Part shown: piece by piece, positions 9,426 through 18,866 of the stretch | How the letters are laid out: each line of letters opens with the position of its first letter | Numbering within the stretch: the stretch's first letter is position 1 | From: Flavobacteriales bacterium | GTDB taxonomy: Bacteria; Bacteroidota; Bacteroidia; NS11-12g; UBA9320 | Reading direction: 5' to 3' | DNA: 64,000 nt | Assembly (NCBI GenBank): GCA_020635355.1 | Contig: JACJZW010000011.1 | Span: 47,057 to 111,056 of the forward strand | Position numbers and translations under genes: made by a program | Notes under the pieces: generated by a model | What the model was told of the DNA's origin: nothing | Seen by the model: only the letters and a program-made list of their open reading frames with translations | The model's database searches: none

Positions 9426-9433
9426 CAAATATA
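9426..9433 (-). promoter_or_regulatory. -7 box (TATATTTG) for the VWA-like gene
   Basis: TATATTTG on the minus strand matches TAnnTTTG and ends 8 nt before the ATG at 9417, predicting a nearly leaderless mRNA and arguing against the upstream ATG at 9444. Confidence 0.5.
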
Positions 9434-9599
9434 CTTCGCTGCAATGTGAACGAGACAGATAAGTCAGATAGTGTTTAGTTGATGACGATAACTCCACAAA
9501 GGCGGTAATTAATTGGTTCAATCGCTTTGGGGACAGCAACCAAATCGATGTATGAAGAGATTGTTTGGAGAACAAGGGGCACGTTGAATCACATAAAAC

Positions 9600-10720
9600 G
9601 TTTCTATCCACTTGTGTTCTGGTATGTGTAGTTGGAACCGGCTTCTTTCTAAAGGATTTCTATGATAAAACCAACATTGGTTCGTACATTTTTTTCTTGT
9701 TAACCACCGCACAGATTCGATGTGCGATTTTATTTCTCACAGCATTGAGTACAGCCATCTTACTCTTACCCTCCTTACCTTGCGTTCGTAGTATTGTTGG
9801 AGTTCCTGATCGCATCGCACAGCCACCATAGCCGCCATGTGAAAGAGCATTTTTAGTCGTTTGTCTGCAAAGGGTGACACCCGTGACTTGCCCCTGATCG
9901 ATGTTCCCGATTGGTGCGCAATGGTGCCAGTCCCGCATAACAGCTTAGTTTACGCGGGTTGTTAATCTTCTTGAAGTTGTTCGTTCGGGCAATCAGGTTC
10001 CAGCCAGAACTTTGCCTACCCAGGAACTGAGGTAATAAACTCAAATACCTCTCATCCGATCATCCCCATGATTAATTGATGTATTTCCTGCTGAACCTTT
10101 CAGATCTGCCTCCAGTGTCTCTATTCGTCTGATGTCGCGCCTTTGAGTTTCTTGAGGTATGTGCCCACATCCAGAAGCTTGTGTTCGGTTACACGCACCC
10201 GGATCTTGCTTAAACTCTCCCGGATTTGATTGCGCCCGTTAAGAGAAACTTTAATTCTGAAGAAGGTCATCTTCGGCAACCCAACGATCCTCCAGATGAT
10301 GATGCAACTGAATGTGGCGAGCGATCCGGTAGGCATCAATCTGATCATCCTTGCCACGGTTAGTCCCATACCCGCTTTAAGTGCAGAGGAGATGACGTAC
10401 ACTTGATGATCCGTCTCCCAATACATCCAATAAATAGCGATTGTACCGCCGGTGTTCTCATGGCAATGATACTGGTTCAATGCATGAGGATTTTAGAAAG
10501 GATTTAATCGCTTTTGGGTGTTCTTGATCCGAACAGGCTCTTCCCTTCTTCCGGTCGAGAATACAGATGTCCAGCGTCAGTTTACTGATGTCTACACCAA
10601 CAAACTGTTGTGTTTTGAAGTAACTTGCATAGCATACAATTTGAAGGTTGGTAGAAACCATTGATTTGACTCAACTCCTTGATAATGGGTCTTTCCCAAA
10701 TTTCTATTCGAGTTCTGTCA
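9600..10720 (-). mobile_element. Decayed IS110-family element
   Basis: Remains of an IS110 element in the same orientation as the intact one at 57032-58296. The transposase reading frame is broken (separate entry). The presumed right end near 9600 (TTTCTATCC...CTTGTGTT) resembles the intact element's end (ATTTCTATGG...CAAGTGTT). Upstream of the transposase, 10674-10715 keeps the non-coding text CCTTGATAATGGG...AAATTTCTATT shared with 58119-58150. The far left end is lost, and a 139-bp repeat array begins about 35 bp further on. Confidence 0.75.
9653..10661 (-). pseudogene. IS110 transposase pseudogene (multiple frameshifts)
   Basis: Pieces of one transposase lie in different frames. The N-terminal FVGVDISKLTLDICILD (10661 downward) carries the first catalytic aspartate of the RuvC-like DEDD domain. 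A middle part spans about 10121-10480. The C-terminal KMAVLNAVRNKIAHRICAVV (about 9680-9740) corresponds to KMSVLNAIRNKLVHRIFVVI of the intact copy. No single frame spans more than about 119 codons, and part of the Tnp domain reads only in an alternative frame (CYAGLAPLR, about 9990-10010). The gene is not functional. Confidence 0.85.
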
Positions 10721-10748
10721 ATGGAAAAGTAATCCTGAAGTAATTATC

Positions 10749-10990
10749 GATGGGGCACTTGCGTCCCTAACGAAAATCAACCAATTGAGCCCTATCGTTC
10801 GATAAAATCTATCTGCGTTTGGTTCTTTTCCATCGTTCGGAGAAAATAGATGGTCTGTTCGATACCGCAGACCGAACTTTCCAACGGGGAGGGGCGCATG
10901 TATCCCTAACGAAAATCAATGAATCGGGCCCTATCGTTTGGTAAAATTGAACTGCGTTTGGCAATTCTTTATCGTTGGGGCAACGGATTA
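10749..10990 (+). repeat. 139-bp tandem repeat array A (about 1.7 units)
   Basis: Two units run GGGG-(variable)-GTCCCTAAC/ATCCCTAAC...ATCGTT(C/T)G(A/G)TAAAAT...TGCGTTTGG...ATCGTT(C/G)GG. The GGGG anchors lie at 10752 and 10891, exactly 139 bp apart. The same period and text recur at 35268-35720 and 56727-56948. There is no open frame. Each unit carries CGTTCGG-like words about 42 bp apart. From 10990 to 11214 I see nothing recognisable before pheT. Confidence 0.8.
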
Positions 10991-11214
10991 AGCCAAATAC
11001 GCTTTCAGCTTCATGCGCTTTCTGTCATGGACGCAGTTCACATAGAATGGTTTTGATCCAATCAACTCCCCATTCCATCGTCCATCTATCATTTCGGAAT
11101 GCGTTACAGGTTATTACATCCACTGATTCCAACCCAATATGGAATGGCTTCGCTTTATCCCGTTCAAAAAGCAATTTTGGGTAATTTCGTGACCTCTTGA
11201 ATTGACTTGCACCA

Positions 11215-13551
11215 ATGCTTATTTCACTCAACTGGCTCCGAACTCTCATTGACACTGATCTCGATGCACTGGCAATAGCCGATCTGCTCACCAATACCGG
11301 ACTGGAGGTTGAAAAATTTCAACGGGTGGATACCATCCCCGGTGGTTTGGAAGGACTGGTGGTTGGCGAAGTGCTGACCTGTGTACCTCACCCAAATGCC
11401 GACAGGCTCCGGGTAACCTCGGTTGACATAGGAACAGGTGAAGCTCTTCAAATTGTTTGTGGTGCTCCAAATGTGGCGGCCGGACAAAAGGTAATAGTAG
11501 CTCCGGTGGGAACAACCATCTACCCGACTTCCGGCGAACCGTTCGAAATAGGTAAGGCTAAAATTCGTGGCGAATCCTCTCGGGGAATGATATGTGCTGA
11601 GGATGAAATTGGTCTCGGAGCAAATCACGATGGCATTCTAATACTGGATGGCTCCGCTGTGGTAGGATCGAATGCTAAGGATTTATTCAACATAGATACC
11701 GATTATCAGTTTGAAATAGGTTTAACCCCAAACAGAGGCGATGGCGCATCACATCTGGGAGCAGCGCGTGACATCTTTGCCGTCACAGGCACGCCGGTAA
11801 CACCACCAGCTGTTCCCTCCTGCGAACACCCAAATCCGCCTTCAGTTAAGGTTCAGATTGACGATTTAACCGGCTGTCCGAGATATTCGGGTATCGTACT
11901 CACAAATGTGTCTGTTCACGAGAGTCCGGATTGGCTAAAAAGCCGACTTCGAAGTATCGGACTCAAGCCCATTAATAACGTTGTGGATGTCACCAACTTT
12001 GTGCTACATGAACTTGGTCAGCCCATTCACGCCTTTGATGCCGATAAAATTTCAGACAATAAAATCATCGTTCGAAAGTCCACTGAAGGTGAACGATTTA
12101 CCACCCTGGATGAGGTTGAACGAACGCTTACGGGCAACGAGTTAATGATTGCAGACCCCTCCAGGCCGTTGGCCATTGCCGGGGTATTTGGGGGTTTGCA
12201 TTCCGGCGTAACGGCGAAGACCACCCGCCTGTTCATTGAAAGCGCCTTCTTCGATATGACCACCATTCGGAAGTCGGCTAAGACCCAAGGTTTGAGTACC
12301 GATGCGTCCTTCCGATATGAACGCGGATGCGATCCGGAAATCACCATCTATGCTCTTCAACGGGTGGTTGGTTTGTTGATGGAAGTTGCCGGAGCGCAGA
12401 TTGAATCAGGTATTACTGACACCTACCCTACTCCGTTGGCCAAACAACCTATTCAGGTTGATTTGAACTGGTTGAATACCTTTTGTGGAACTCTGATATC
12501 CTCAGAAGATGCCGTTCGTATTCTGGAACGGCTGGATTGTGAGGTTACCCTCGAAGGCAACCTGATAACTGTGTACGCTCCCAGATACCGGAGTGATGTG
12601 ACCCGTGATGTGGATATAGCAGAAGAAATCTTGCGAATCTATGGGTATAATCAAGTGGAGATTCCATCTCGTATGTCCTTTACCCCGGCCGTTCAGCAAA
12701 GCCGCACCATGCTGGATTTGGAACGACGCATTGCTAATTATTTAACAGGGCAAGGCTTTTTGGAGATTATGAACAACTCGCAAACTCGGGTTGAATACGC
12801 CGCCGAAAATGCCGTTGCCATGCTCAATCCCCTGAGCCAGGAACTAGCTGTGATGCGTACATCACTTCAACCGGCTGTCCTGGATTCAATTGCCCACAAT
12901 CTAAACCGAAAAAATCAACACCTGAAGTTTTTCGAGTTAGGAAAGACCTATGGGCAGCGGGAGGATCGGTTTTTTGAAAACAATCAATTGATGCTGGCAG
13001 CCACCGGTTCTACTCATGAGGGTAATTGGACAACACCAACTTCCACGATAAATTATTTTCACATCAAAGGTTGGTTGGAAGGAATGATTTCGTCACTGGG
13101 ATTGCCATCAAAACTGGTTGACAAGCTGTGCTCCATAGAGACTGTTTCAAAGTCTGAACTTAAGCAACACGGCATTAAACAGGAGGTAATCACCGCAACC
13201 GTTGCCATGGATGCGCTGCTGAGCAATTGGCAAAAATCGACCTTCACCTTGGAAGAAGTTCCGGTATTCCCTATAGTGACCCGGGATCTTAGTCTGGTTA
13301 TGGATAAGTCGGTTTCGTTCAAGGAAATTGACCGGAGAATTCAACAGGTTTGCGGCACCTTGCTGCGGAAGATAACAGTGTTTGACGTCTATGTGGGGGA
13401 TCGGATTTCAGCGGATAAAAAGGCCTATGCCTGCAGCATTCAGTTGTACAACTCCAAAAAGACACTTACCGATGATGAAGTGGATGCCGTTATCAACAAA
13501 GTGATCCGTATTTTGCAATCCGATCTGGGAATTGAATTGCGAACATCATGA
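11215..13551 (+). CDS. pheT: Phenylalanyl-tRNA synthetase beta subunit
   Basis: This 778-residue protein is the beta chain of the cytosolic (alpha-beta)2 enzyme that charges tRNA-Phe. It has the N-terminal start of the family (LISLNWLRTLIDTD), an EMAPII-like tRNA-binding domain (about 40-155, GEVLTCVPHPNADRLRVTSV), the B3/B4 editing region (NNVVDVTNFVLHELGQPIHAFD), the B5 domain, a catalytic-like core and a C-terminal FDX-ACB anticodon-binding domain (last about 92 residues, FPIVTRDLSLVMDK...). Length is normal. The next gene overlaps its stop by 4 nt; pheS is not in the window. Confidence 0.96.
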   Translation: MLISLNWLRTLIDTDLDALAIADLLTNTGLEVEKFQRVDTIPGGLEGLVVGEVLTCVPHPNADRLRVTSVDIGTGEALQIVCGAPNVAAGQKVIVAPVGTTIYPTSGEPFEIGKAKIRGESSRGMICAEDEIGLGANHDGILILDGSAVVGSNAKDLFNIDTDYQFEIGLTPNRGDGASHLGAARDIFAVTGTPVTPPAVPSCEHPNPPSVKVQIDDLTGCPRYSGIVLTNVSVHESPDWLKSRLRSIGLKPINNVVDVTNFVLHELGQPIHAFDADKISDNKIIVRKSTEGERFTTLDEVERTLTGNELMIADPSRPLAIAGVFGGLHSGVTAKTTRLFIESAFFDMTTIRKSAKTQGLSTDASFRYERGCDPEITIYALQRVVGLLMEVAGAQIESGITDTYPTPLAKQPIQVDLNWLNTFCGTLISSEDAVRILERLDCEVTLEGNLITVYAPRYRSDVTRDVDIAEEILRIYGYNQVEIPSRMSFTPAVQQSRTMLDLERRIANYLTGQGFLEIMNNSQTRVEYAAENAVAMLNPLSQELAVMRTSLQPAVLDSIAHNLNRKNQHLKFFELGKTYGQREDRFFENNQLMLAATGSTHEGNWTTPTSTINYFHIKGWLEGMISSLGLPSKLVDKLCSIETVSKSELKQHGIKQEVITATVAMDALLSNWQKSTFTLEEVPVFPIVTRDLSLVMDKSVSFKEIDRRIQQVCGTLLRKITVFDVYVGDRISADKKAYACSIQLYNSKKTLTDDEVDAVINKVIRILQSDLGIELRTS

Positions 13552-13835
13552 CGGCAACATCACAACTTTCAAACCTCGAAAACTCCATAAAACGGCTGGT
13601 TGATGAGGTGAACCGTTTGCGATCCGAGAACCAATCGCTGAAGTCGGAACTCTCCAACATCAAGTCGGAATTTGACGTTCAAAAAAACCGTGCTGAGGTG
13701 TTAGCAGAAAGTCAGAATTTGGTTAAACTTGCGGGGACGATCTCTGACGAATCAACCGACAATTCCGATCTTAAAGAGCGCATTGAAGGGTACTTGGAGG
13801 AGATCGACAAGTGCATTGCGCTGTTAAGCAGTTAG
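13548..13835 (+). CDS. Small coiled-coil protein upstream of zapA
   Basis: This 95-residue protein is mainly a heptad-rich helix (LENSIKRLVDEVNRLRSENQ and onward to about residue 55), then a short acidic helix (ERIEGYLEEIDKCIALL). It overlaps pheT by 4 nt (ATGA) and ends 3 nt before zapA. The pheT / small coiled coil / zapA / rny order recurs in Bacteroidota, and by position and shape it could be a ZapB-like partner of ZapA in Z-ring assembly. That role is an inference; no specific family motif is visible. Confidence 0.7.
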   Translation: MTATSQLSNLENSIKRLVDEVNRLRSENQSLKSELSNIKSEFDVQKNRAEVLAESQNLVKLAGTISDESTDNSDLKERIEGYLEEIDKCIALLSS

Positions 13836-13838
13836 CGC

Positions 13839-14147
13839 TTGGAAGATGCAGGAAACGAAATATCGATCAAAGTTACCATTGGGGACAGACAGTACCCATT
13901 GAAGATCAATGCGGCCGAAGAAGAGATCGTACGATCCGCCGCTAAGTTGATCAACGATAAAGCAAAATTTTACCAGGAGAACTTCTCGGTAAAAGACAAA
14001 CAGGATGCGTTGGCCATGGCCTCGCTTGAATTTGCGACCGAAATGCTTTCGGCCACGCAGGCAAAAACATCCTGGCAGGACGAAACCGGTAACCAAATCG
14101 AACATCTTCAACGCTTGATTGACAGTGCCTTGCCGAACGCCGGATAA
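13839..14147 (+). CDS. zapA: Cell division protein ZapA
   Basis: The 102-residue protein has the ZapA pattern: an N-terminal beta hairpin ([16 protein letters not shown]), [20 protein letters not shown], then a long dimerising helix ([17 protein letters not shown]). ZapA binds FtsZ and cross-links protofilaments at the division site. The start is a TTG at 13839, three bases after the previous stop; no ATG precedes the conserved hairpin. It sits in the pheT-rny run and precedes rny by 23 nt. Confidence 0.88.
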   Translation: MEDAGNEISIKVTIGDRQYPLKINAAEEEIVRSAAKLINDKAKFYQENFSVKDKQDALAMASLEFATEMLSATQAKTSWQDETGNQIEHLQRLIDSALPNAG

Positions 14148-14170
14148 TCCGGTCTAAAACGAACAGGGTA

Positions 14171-15742
14171 ATGGACATTTTTAATATCGTATCAGGTCTG
14201 GTAGGACTGATTGTAGGCGGCGGTGTAGCCTACGTTTTTCTAAGCAAACAATCATCACTCAAGGCTAATGCTACACTTTCTGTAGCAGAGGAAAAAGCTA
14301 AATCAATGTTGCGGGAAGCTGAGGAAAAAGCCAAATCATACAAGAAATCCCGGGAAATTGAAGCCAAAGAGCGATTCCTTCAGTTAAAACAGGAGCACGA
14401 AAAAGAAGTGCGAGCCCGTGAGAAGGAAATCAGTCAGGCCGAGAATGATCTTCGCAAAAAAGATCAATCCCTTAGCGACAAAATGGCCCATCAAGATCGT
14501 AAGATTCAGGAGATGGAGACGGTCAAGAAAAATCTCGAAAAGCAACTTGAGATCGTCAATATCAAGCGGGAAGAAGTGGAGAAGACCCACGTCCAGCAGG
14601 TGAAAAACCTTGAGAAAATTGCTGGTCTTACCGCCGAGGAAGCCAAAAAGGATTTGGTTGAAGCCCTGAAGGAAGATGCCCGAACCGATGCACTCGCACA
14701 GGTGAAAAATATTGTTGAAGAAGCGAAACTCACTGCTCATAAGGATGCGAAACGGATGATTCTCCAAACCATCCAACGTACCGCAGCCGAGCAGGCCATT
14801 GAGAATACGGTAACCGTTTTCAACATCGAAAATGATGAAGTCAAAGGACGAATCATCGGACGGGAAGGTCGAAACATCCGGGCACTGGAAGCGGCTACTG
14901 GTATCGAAATTATTGTGGATGATACTCCGGAAGCCATCATCCTTTCCGGGTTCGATCCCGTAAGAAGAGAAATCGCCCGAATGTCGCTTCACCGATTGAT
15001 TACCGACGGACGAATTCACCCGGCCCGCATTGAAGAAGTGGTTGAAAAAACCCGTAAGGATGTAGAAGCAGAAATTCTGGAATATGGTGAACGAACCGTT
15101 ATTGATCTGGGCATTAACGGACTTGCGCCTGAGTTGATTCGCACCGTTGGACGGATGCGCTATCGATCCAGCTATGGTCAAAATCTACTGCAGCACAGTC
15201 GGGAAGTAGCAAACATGTGTGCCATCATGGCCACAGAATTTGGTCTTGACCCCAAACTCGCGAAACGAGCCGGCCTCCTTCACGACATTGGAAAGGTGCC
15301 GGATGAAGATCCTGAAATGCCACACGCCCTGTTGGGTATGAAGTGGGCGGAAAAATATGGCGAACATCCTGATGTATGTAATGCCATTGGTGCCCACCAC
15401 GACGAAATTGAAATGACCAATCTCATTTCCCCAATCGTGCAGGCATGTGACGCCATCTCCGGTTCTCGTCCGGGAGCTCGAAGGGAAGATAGCGAGGCCT
15501 ACATCAAGCGATTGCAAGATCTGGAGAAACTGGCCCTCGGTTTTAACGGAGTGGAAAAAGCCTTCGCCATTCAGGCCGGTCGGGAACTGCGTGTCATAGT
15601 TGACAGCGATGTTCTGGAAGACAAACAAGCTGATTTGTTGAGCTTCGACATCAGCCAGAAGATCATGAAAGAAATGATTTATCCCGGGCAGATTAAAGTA
15701 ACCGTTATCCGGGAACGTCGTGCCGTAAACTATGCCAAATAA
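14171..15742 (+). CDS. rny: Ribonuclease Y
   Basis: RNase Y is a membrane-anchored endoribonuclease that starts mRNA turnover. The 523-residue protein has an N-terminal membrane helix (about 4-25), a long charged coiled coil to about residue 200, a KH domain ([20 protein letters not shown]), an HD domain with the metal-binding [14 protein letters not shown] and IGAHHDEIE, and the C-terminal RNase Y region ending in [12 protein letters not shown]. Length is standard. Its last bases overlap the following dipeptidase gene by 11 nt. With pnp, the window encodes two main RNA-decay enzymes. Confidence 0.96.
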   Translation: MDIFNIVSGLVGLIVGGGVAYVFLSKQSSLKANATLSVAEEKAKSMLREAEEKAKSYKKSREIEAKERFLQLKQEHEKEVRAREKEISQAENDLRKKDQSLSDKMAHQDRKIQEMETVKKNLEKQLEIVNIKREEVEKTHVQQVKNLEKIAGLTAEEAKKDLVEALKEDARTDALAQVKNIVEEAKLTAHKDAKRMILQTIQRTAAEQAIENTVTVFNIENDEVKGRIIGREGRNIRALEAATGIEIIVDDTPEAIILSGFDPVRREIARMSLHRLITDGRIHPARIEEVVEKTRKDVEAEILEYGERTVIDLGINGLAPELIRTVGRMRYRSSYGQNLLQHSREVANMCAIMATEFGLDPKLAKRAGLLHDIGKVPDEDPEMPHALLGMKWAEKYGEHPDVCNAIGAHHDEIEMTNLISPIVQACDAISGSRPGARREDSEAYIKRLQDLEKLALGFNGVEKAFAIQAGRELRVIVDSDVLEDKQADLLSFDISQKIMKEMIYPGQIKVTVIRERRAVNYAK

Positions 15743-16502
15743 GGCATTTGGTACAGCTTTAATTCTTCTGGCTTCCATCCTGTTCGGATGTCAATCCCAT
15801 GAACCCAGGCACGTGGATGCGCCGCAATTACGTGATTCTGTTTCAGCCCCTGATCGTTCAGACGTCAAACAGGCAAAACCGCTTCCAACCGTCTCACTAA
15901 CCGAGCGAAGCATGTTGCTGGCCGGCTTAGTGGATGTGAAGCTTTATCACCCCAATATACAGGTCAATCTTCGCTACGCCACGACCGACAATTTCTTAAA
16001 TCAAAACATTTACGGCACCATCAATTCGGCTTACATGACCAAGCCATGTGCTCAAAAACTGGGTCATGCTCAACAAATTCTGGACTCTGTGCACCCGGGT
16101 TTAAACTTATTGGTATGGGATGCAGCCCGACCGGTGCGTTGCCAACAATTGATGTGGGATGCCGTGGACTTTCCAATAGAGGAACGCGTAAAATACGTAA
16201 GCAACCCGGCCAACCGTTCGCTTCACAACTTTGGATGCGCAGTGGATTTAACACTTACAGACTCCAACGGTCAGCAACTGGATATGGGTACCGGATTCGA
16301 TGACTTTGACACCCTGGCACAACCTGTTTACGAAAGTCGATGTTTGCTTTCAGGTGCCTTGAACGAAGAACAACTCACCAATCGTAAAATTCTTCGCAGC
16401 ACCATGCAAAAAGCCGGGTTCAGACAACTTCCCAGTGAATGGTGGCATTACAACTGTTGCTCACGGGAATACGCCAGTGAACATTTTTCCGTTGTGGAGT
16501 AA
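15732..16502 (+). CDS. D-Ala-D-Ala dipeptidase (VanX/DdpX-like) lipoprotein
   Basis: The protein has 256 residues. A lipoprotein signal ends at Cys20 (ASILFGC), so the enzyme is anchored outside the cytoplasm. The peptidase M15D zinc site is complete: [13 protein letters not shown] gives His165 and Asp172, and SEWWHYN gives Glu236 and His239, with Arg134 in WDAARPVR near the substrate pocket. Such enzymes hydrolyse D-alanyl-D-alanine dipeptide. No vanH, vanA or sensor genes are nearby, so dipeptide scavenging or peptidoglycan turnover is more likely than vancomycin resistance. The start overlaps rny by 11 nt. Confidence 0.88.
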   Translation: MPNKAFGTALILLASILFGCQSHEPRHVDAPQLRDSVSAPDRSDVKQAKPLPTVSLTERSMLLAGLVDVKLYHPNIQVNLRYATTDNFLNQNIYGTINSAYMTKPCAQKLGHAQQILDSVHPGLNLLVWDAARPVRCQQLMWDAVDFPIEERVKYVSNPANRSLHNFGCAVDLTLTDSNGQQLDMGTGFDDFDTLAQPVYESRCLLSGALNEEQLTNRKILRSTMQKAGFRQLPSEWWHYNCCSREYASEHFSVVE

Positions 16503-16527
16503 GTCCCCGTCAATATCTTTGATATCC

Positions 16528-16938
16528 ATGAAAGCCCTAAGTCCAAACACCAATTTATTTCATTTCTGGTTGCTCATTCTCCGATTTGTAGGCGGCGGCG
16601 CAATGCTGACTCATGGCTATCCCAAACTTGAAAAACTATGGGAAGGCGGGAACATCAAATTTGCCGATCCCATCGGTTTAGGACCGGAGGTTTCTCTGTG
16701 GTTGGTGGTGATTGCAGAATTTGCCTGTTCCATCCTGTTGATTCTGGGCATTAAAACACGATTTGTGGTGATTCCACTAATCATCACCATGTTGGTGGCC
16801 GTGTTTATCACCCACGCCAGCGACCCGTTTTCCAAACAGGAATTGGGCACCCTCTATCTGGTACTTTATGGCACCCTATTTTTCACCGACGGCGGCAAGT
16901 TCACCCTTGTAGAATTGATCAAACGCTTTTCAAAGTGA
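16528..16938 (+). CDS. DoxX-family membrane protein
   Basis: This 136-residue protein has four membrane segments and the DoxX signatures LRFVGGGAMLTHGYPKL at the start and LYGTLFFTDGGKFTL near the end. DoxX proteins are small inner-membrane proteins of unsettled redox-related function. I use the ATG at 16528, which directly precedes the first conserved segment; an upstream GTG at 16435 would overlap the dipeptidase gene. Its stop overlaps the next start by 4 nt. Confidence 0.85.
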   Translation: MKALSPNTNLFHFWLLILRFVGGGAMLTHGYPKLEKLWEGGNIKFADPIGLGPEVSLWLVVIAEFACSILLILGIKTRFVVIPLIITMLVAVFITHASDPFSKQELGTLYLVLYGTLFFTDGGKFTLVELIKRFSK

Positions 16939-17912
16939 GAAACATTGGGATTTGGTTTGGACTGGTTTGGTGGACGTTAACAGCATCGGCACAAAATCAG
17001 TTGAATCACGTCCCAAATGCGGTAAAGATTTATGAGCTGAATTTAAAGGACAGTGTGAAAGAGCGTCCCATCCGAATGGATTGGGTGAATCTCGACATAG
17101 AGCTATTCAAACGACTGAATAACCTGGACTCGTCTTCCGCTAGTTTCAAAAAATTAGTTCAAACATTAAAGGGACCTGCCAAGGGATCGTACTATTCCCG
17201 AAAAATCAACCATGGTCTTCAACTTTCCAAAATACCTCTGTATGGCGGCTATACCTCGGTTTACCTCGATGTTCTGCACAAAGGCGACACCTTGTTACAG
17301 GTAAATGCCCATTTCGGAACCTACCGCGAGTTGCTTGAAGCCTATTACTTGCCTGTTATAACAATCCCGCTGTTTGGACGATATCATCATGTTGAATATC
17401 AGCGATTCTATACCGAATCCATACACGAGATACAACGTCTGGACCCCACCCTTTTCTACCCCTATTTTGGCGACACCACCCAGCGATCCGCTGCCATCCG
17501 GTTCTTCAGCGATATTGAGTTCTCCCGACCACACCTTGACCTTGAAGCCCATCAGCCACATGTGTACTCCTCGTATTGGACGGAAGGAGTTCCGTTGTTG
17601 AAATCATTAGTGGAACGCAAGGATACGGCTGCCCTGATCAACATAATTCATTCACCCTGGCCAGAGAATACCATGATGGCGGCCGGATCACTGAACTATT
17701 TAAGGATCCACCAATCCATCCAACTCACTCCCGCCGTTTCTCAAAAAGTGGATGATATTCTGCAAGCGGATAGTGTGATCCGAAACGGCATCATCAGTTG
17801 TTGGGTAGGCCGGTTTGATTATGAATACATCGACGTAAAAAACAACTTCGAAGAGTTGATTTTAAACGAACAGGTCTTTGAACTGATTGGTTGGAAAATG
17901 CGGGAAGATTAG
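16935..17912 (+). CDS. Exported protein of unknown function
   Basis: This 325-residue protein begins with a GTG overlapping the DoxX stop by 4 nt (GTGA). Residues 1-19 look like a signal peptide (FGLVWWTLTASAQ). The mature part is rich in aromatic residues and in YY/YHH clusters, has no lipobox, no T9SS C-terminal domain and no obvious repeat. I do not recognise the family. Translational coupling to doxX suggests a shared envelope role. It converges on the TPR lipoprotein gene with a 4-nt overlap of stops. Confidence 0.65.
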   Translation: MRNIGIWFGLVWWTLTASAQNQLNHVPNAVKIYELNLKDSVKERPIRMDWVNLDIELFKRLNNLDSSSASFKKLVQTLKGPAKGSYYSRKINHGLQLSKIPLYGGYTSVYLDVLHKGDTLLQVNAHFGTYRELLEAYYLPVITIPLFGRYHHVEYQRFYTESIHEIQRLDPTLFYPYFGDTTQRSAAIRFFSDIEFSRPHLDLEAHQPHVYSSYWTEGVPLLKSLVERKDTAALINIIHSPWPENTMMAAGSLNYLRIHQSIQLTPAVSQKVDDILQADSVIRNGIISCWVGRFDYEYIDVKNNFEELILNEQVFELIGWKMRED

Positions 17913-18700
17913 GACTCTTTATCCTCCATTTGTATGGCTTCCAACGCAGCTGAATTGATCAACTTAAACTGTTGAATTTGCATGGAATAGGATGAATCCA
18001 ATCGAAGCGTTTCATCAAATTGACGGTTGGCTTCTGCGGTATTCCCATCGTAATACTCAGCCGTTCCCAGTTGATAGCGCAAATCCGCCATTTCAGGATA
18101 ATTATTGATCAACTCATAGTACAGATCAATGGCCTTTTTGTACTTCTCCAACTCAATATAATTCCGAGCCAGCACATCACCTGTAATCCGATCCTTATTG
18201 GTGTTATATGCCTTTAAGTTGTAGATCAACGCCTTCTTGGCATCGTAGTACTCTTCCCCAAATTCCCCGAGATAGATCAACCCCAGGGTGTTGTTCACCT
18301 GAATTTCATCCGGTTTCATATCGGCTGCCTGATGCAGCATTTTAATCGCCTCAGGGGTTTCGTCCTGATGCAATTTGATGTCTGCCACGTTAACCAGGTA
18401 GTCGAACGTTCCTTCGTCATAGCAATCAGCGGCAAGTTGGTAATAGTGCATCGCTGAATCACTTTCCAGCATCTCGAAGTAGGTTTGAGCAATATTGCGC
18501 AACACGGTTGCCTTGGTTTTCTTCGACAAATTCCCTACTGCCAAGGCTTCCTTAAATGCCTGCAATGCCCCTTCCGAATCACCCATATTGGATGCTTCAA
18601 TGCCGCGTTCATTGTGCTCAATTGCCTCAGATTCAGACCGAATCCGTCCGCAGGACATCACTAAAAAAGGGGCAATCAGGAGCAGAATTAGTTTCTTCAT
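17909..18700 (-). CDS. TPR-repeat lipoprotein
   Basis: The 263-residue protein has a lipoprotein signal (MKKLILLLIAPFLVMSC, lipid-bearing Cys17) followed by five or six tetratricopeptide repeats, for example ERGIEASNMGDSEGALQAFK and YYELINNYPEMADLRYQLG. TPR lipoproteins are protein-interaction scaffolds in the periplasm or on the outer membrane; a specific partner cannot be read from sequence. A TATATTTG box lies 22 nt before the start, so it has its own promoter, divergent from the cupin gene. Confidence 0.8.
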   Translation of the reverse strand: MKKLILLLIAPFLVMSCGRIRSESEAIEHNERGIEASNMGDSEGALQAFKEALAVGNLSKKTKATVLRNIAQTYFEMLESDSAMHYYQLAADCYDEGTFDYLVNVADIKLHQDETPEAIKMLHQAADMKPDEIQVNNTLGLIYLGEFGEEYYDAKKALIYNLKAYNTNKDRITGDVLARNYIELEKYKKAIDLYYELINNYPEMADLRYQLGTAEYYDGNTAEANRQFDETLRLDSSYSMQIQQFKLINSAALEAIQMEDKES

Positions 18701-18722
18701 GCAGGAATAGTGGTTGGTGAAC

Positions 18723-18730
18723 CAAATATA
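18723..18730 (-). promoter_or_regulatory. -7 box (TATATTTG) of the TPR lipoprotein gene
   Basis: TATATTTG on the minus strand fits TAnnTTTG and predicts a leader of about 16 nt before the ATG at 18700. Confidence 0.5.
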
Positions 18731-18866
18731 CCAATGACCTGGGATGAGAACAAAATTGATTTACGTAGAATGGGCAAAGCTGACAGCAATCAACGTCGGT
18801 GGTGATTTATCTTCATCCTCAAAACGGACGCTTTACCGACCTTTGAATCCAATAGATCGATTGGTC

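Noticed and set aside
9660..10661. Decayed IS110 transposase as a set of small genes
   Set aside because: The pieces align in order with one intact transposase, so they are fragments of one pseudogene.
10749..10990. 139-bp arrays as CRISPR or attachment sites
   Set aside because: Units are far longer than CRISPR repeats, the spacers are part of the repeat and no cas or integrase gene is near.
14384..15181. 265-codon minus-strand frame
   Set aside because: Opposite strand of rny; Phe/Leu-rich text is the complement of the coiled coil.
15185..15778. 197-codon minus-strand frame
   Set aside because: Opposite rny and the dipeptidase start; no motifs.
15732..16502. Vancomycin-resistance locus
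   Set aside because: Only a VanX-like peptidase is present; ligase, dehydrogenase and sensor genes are missing.
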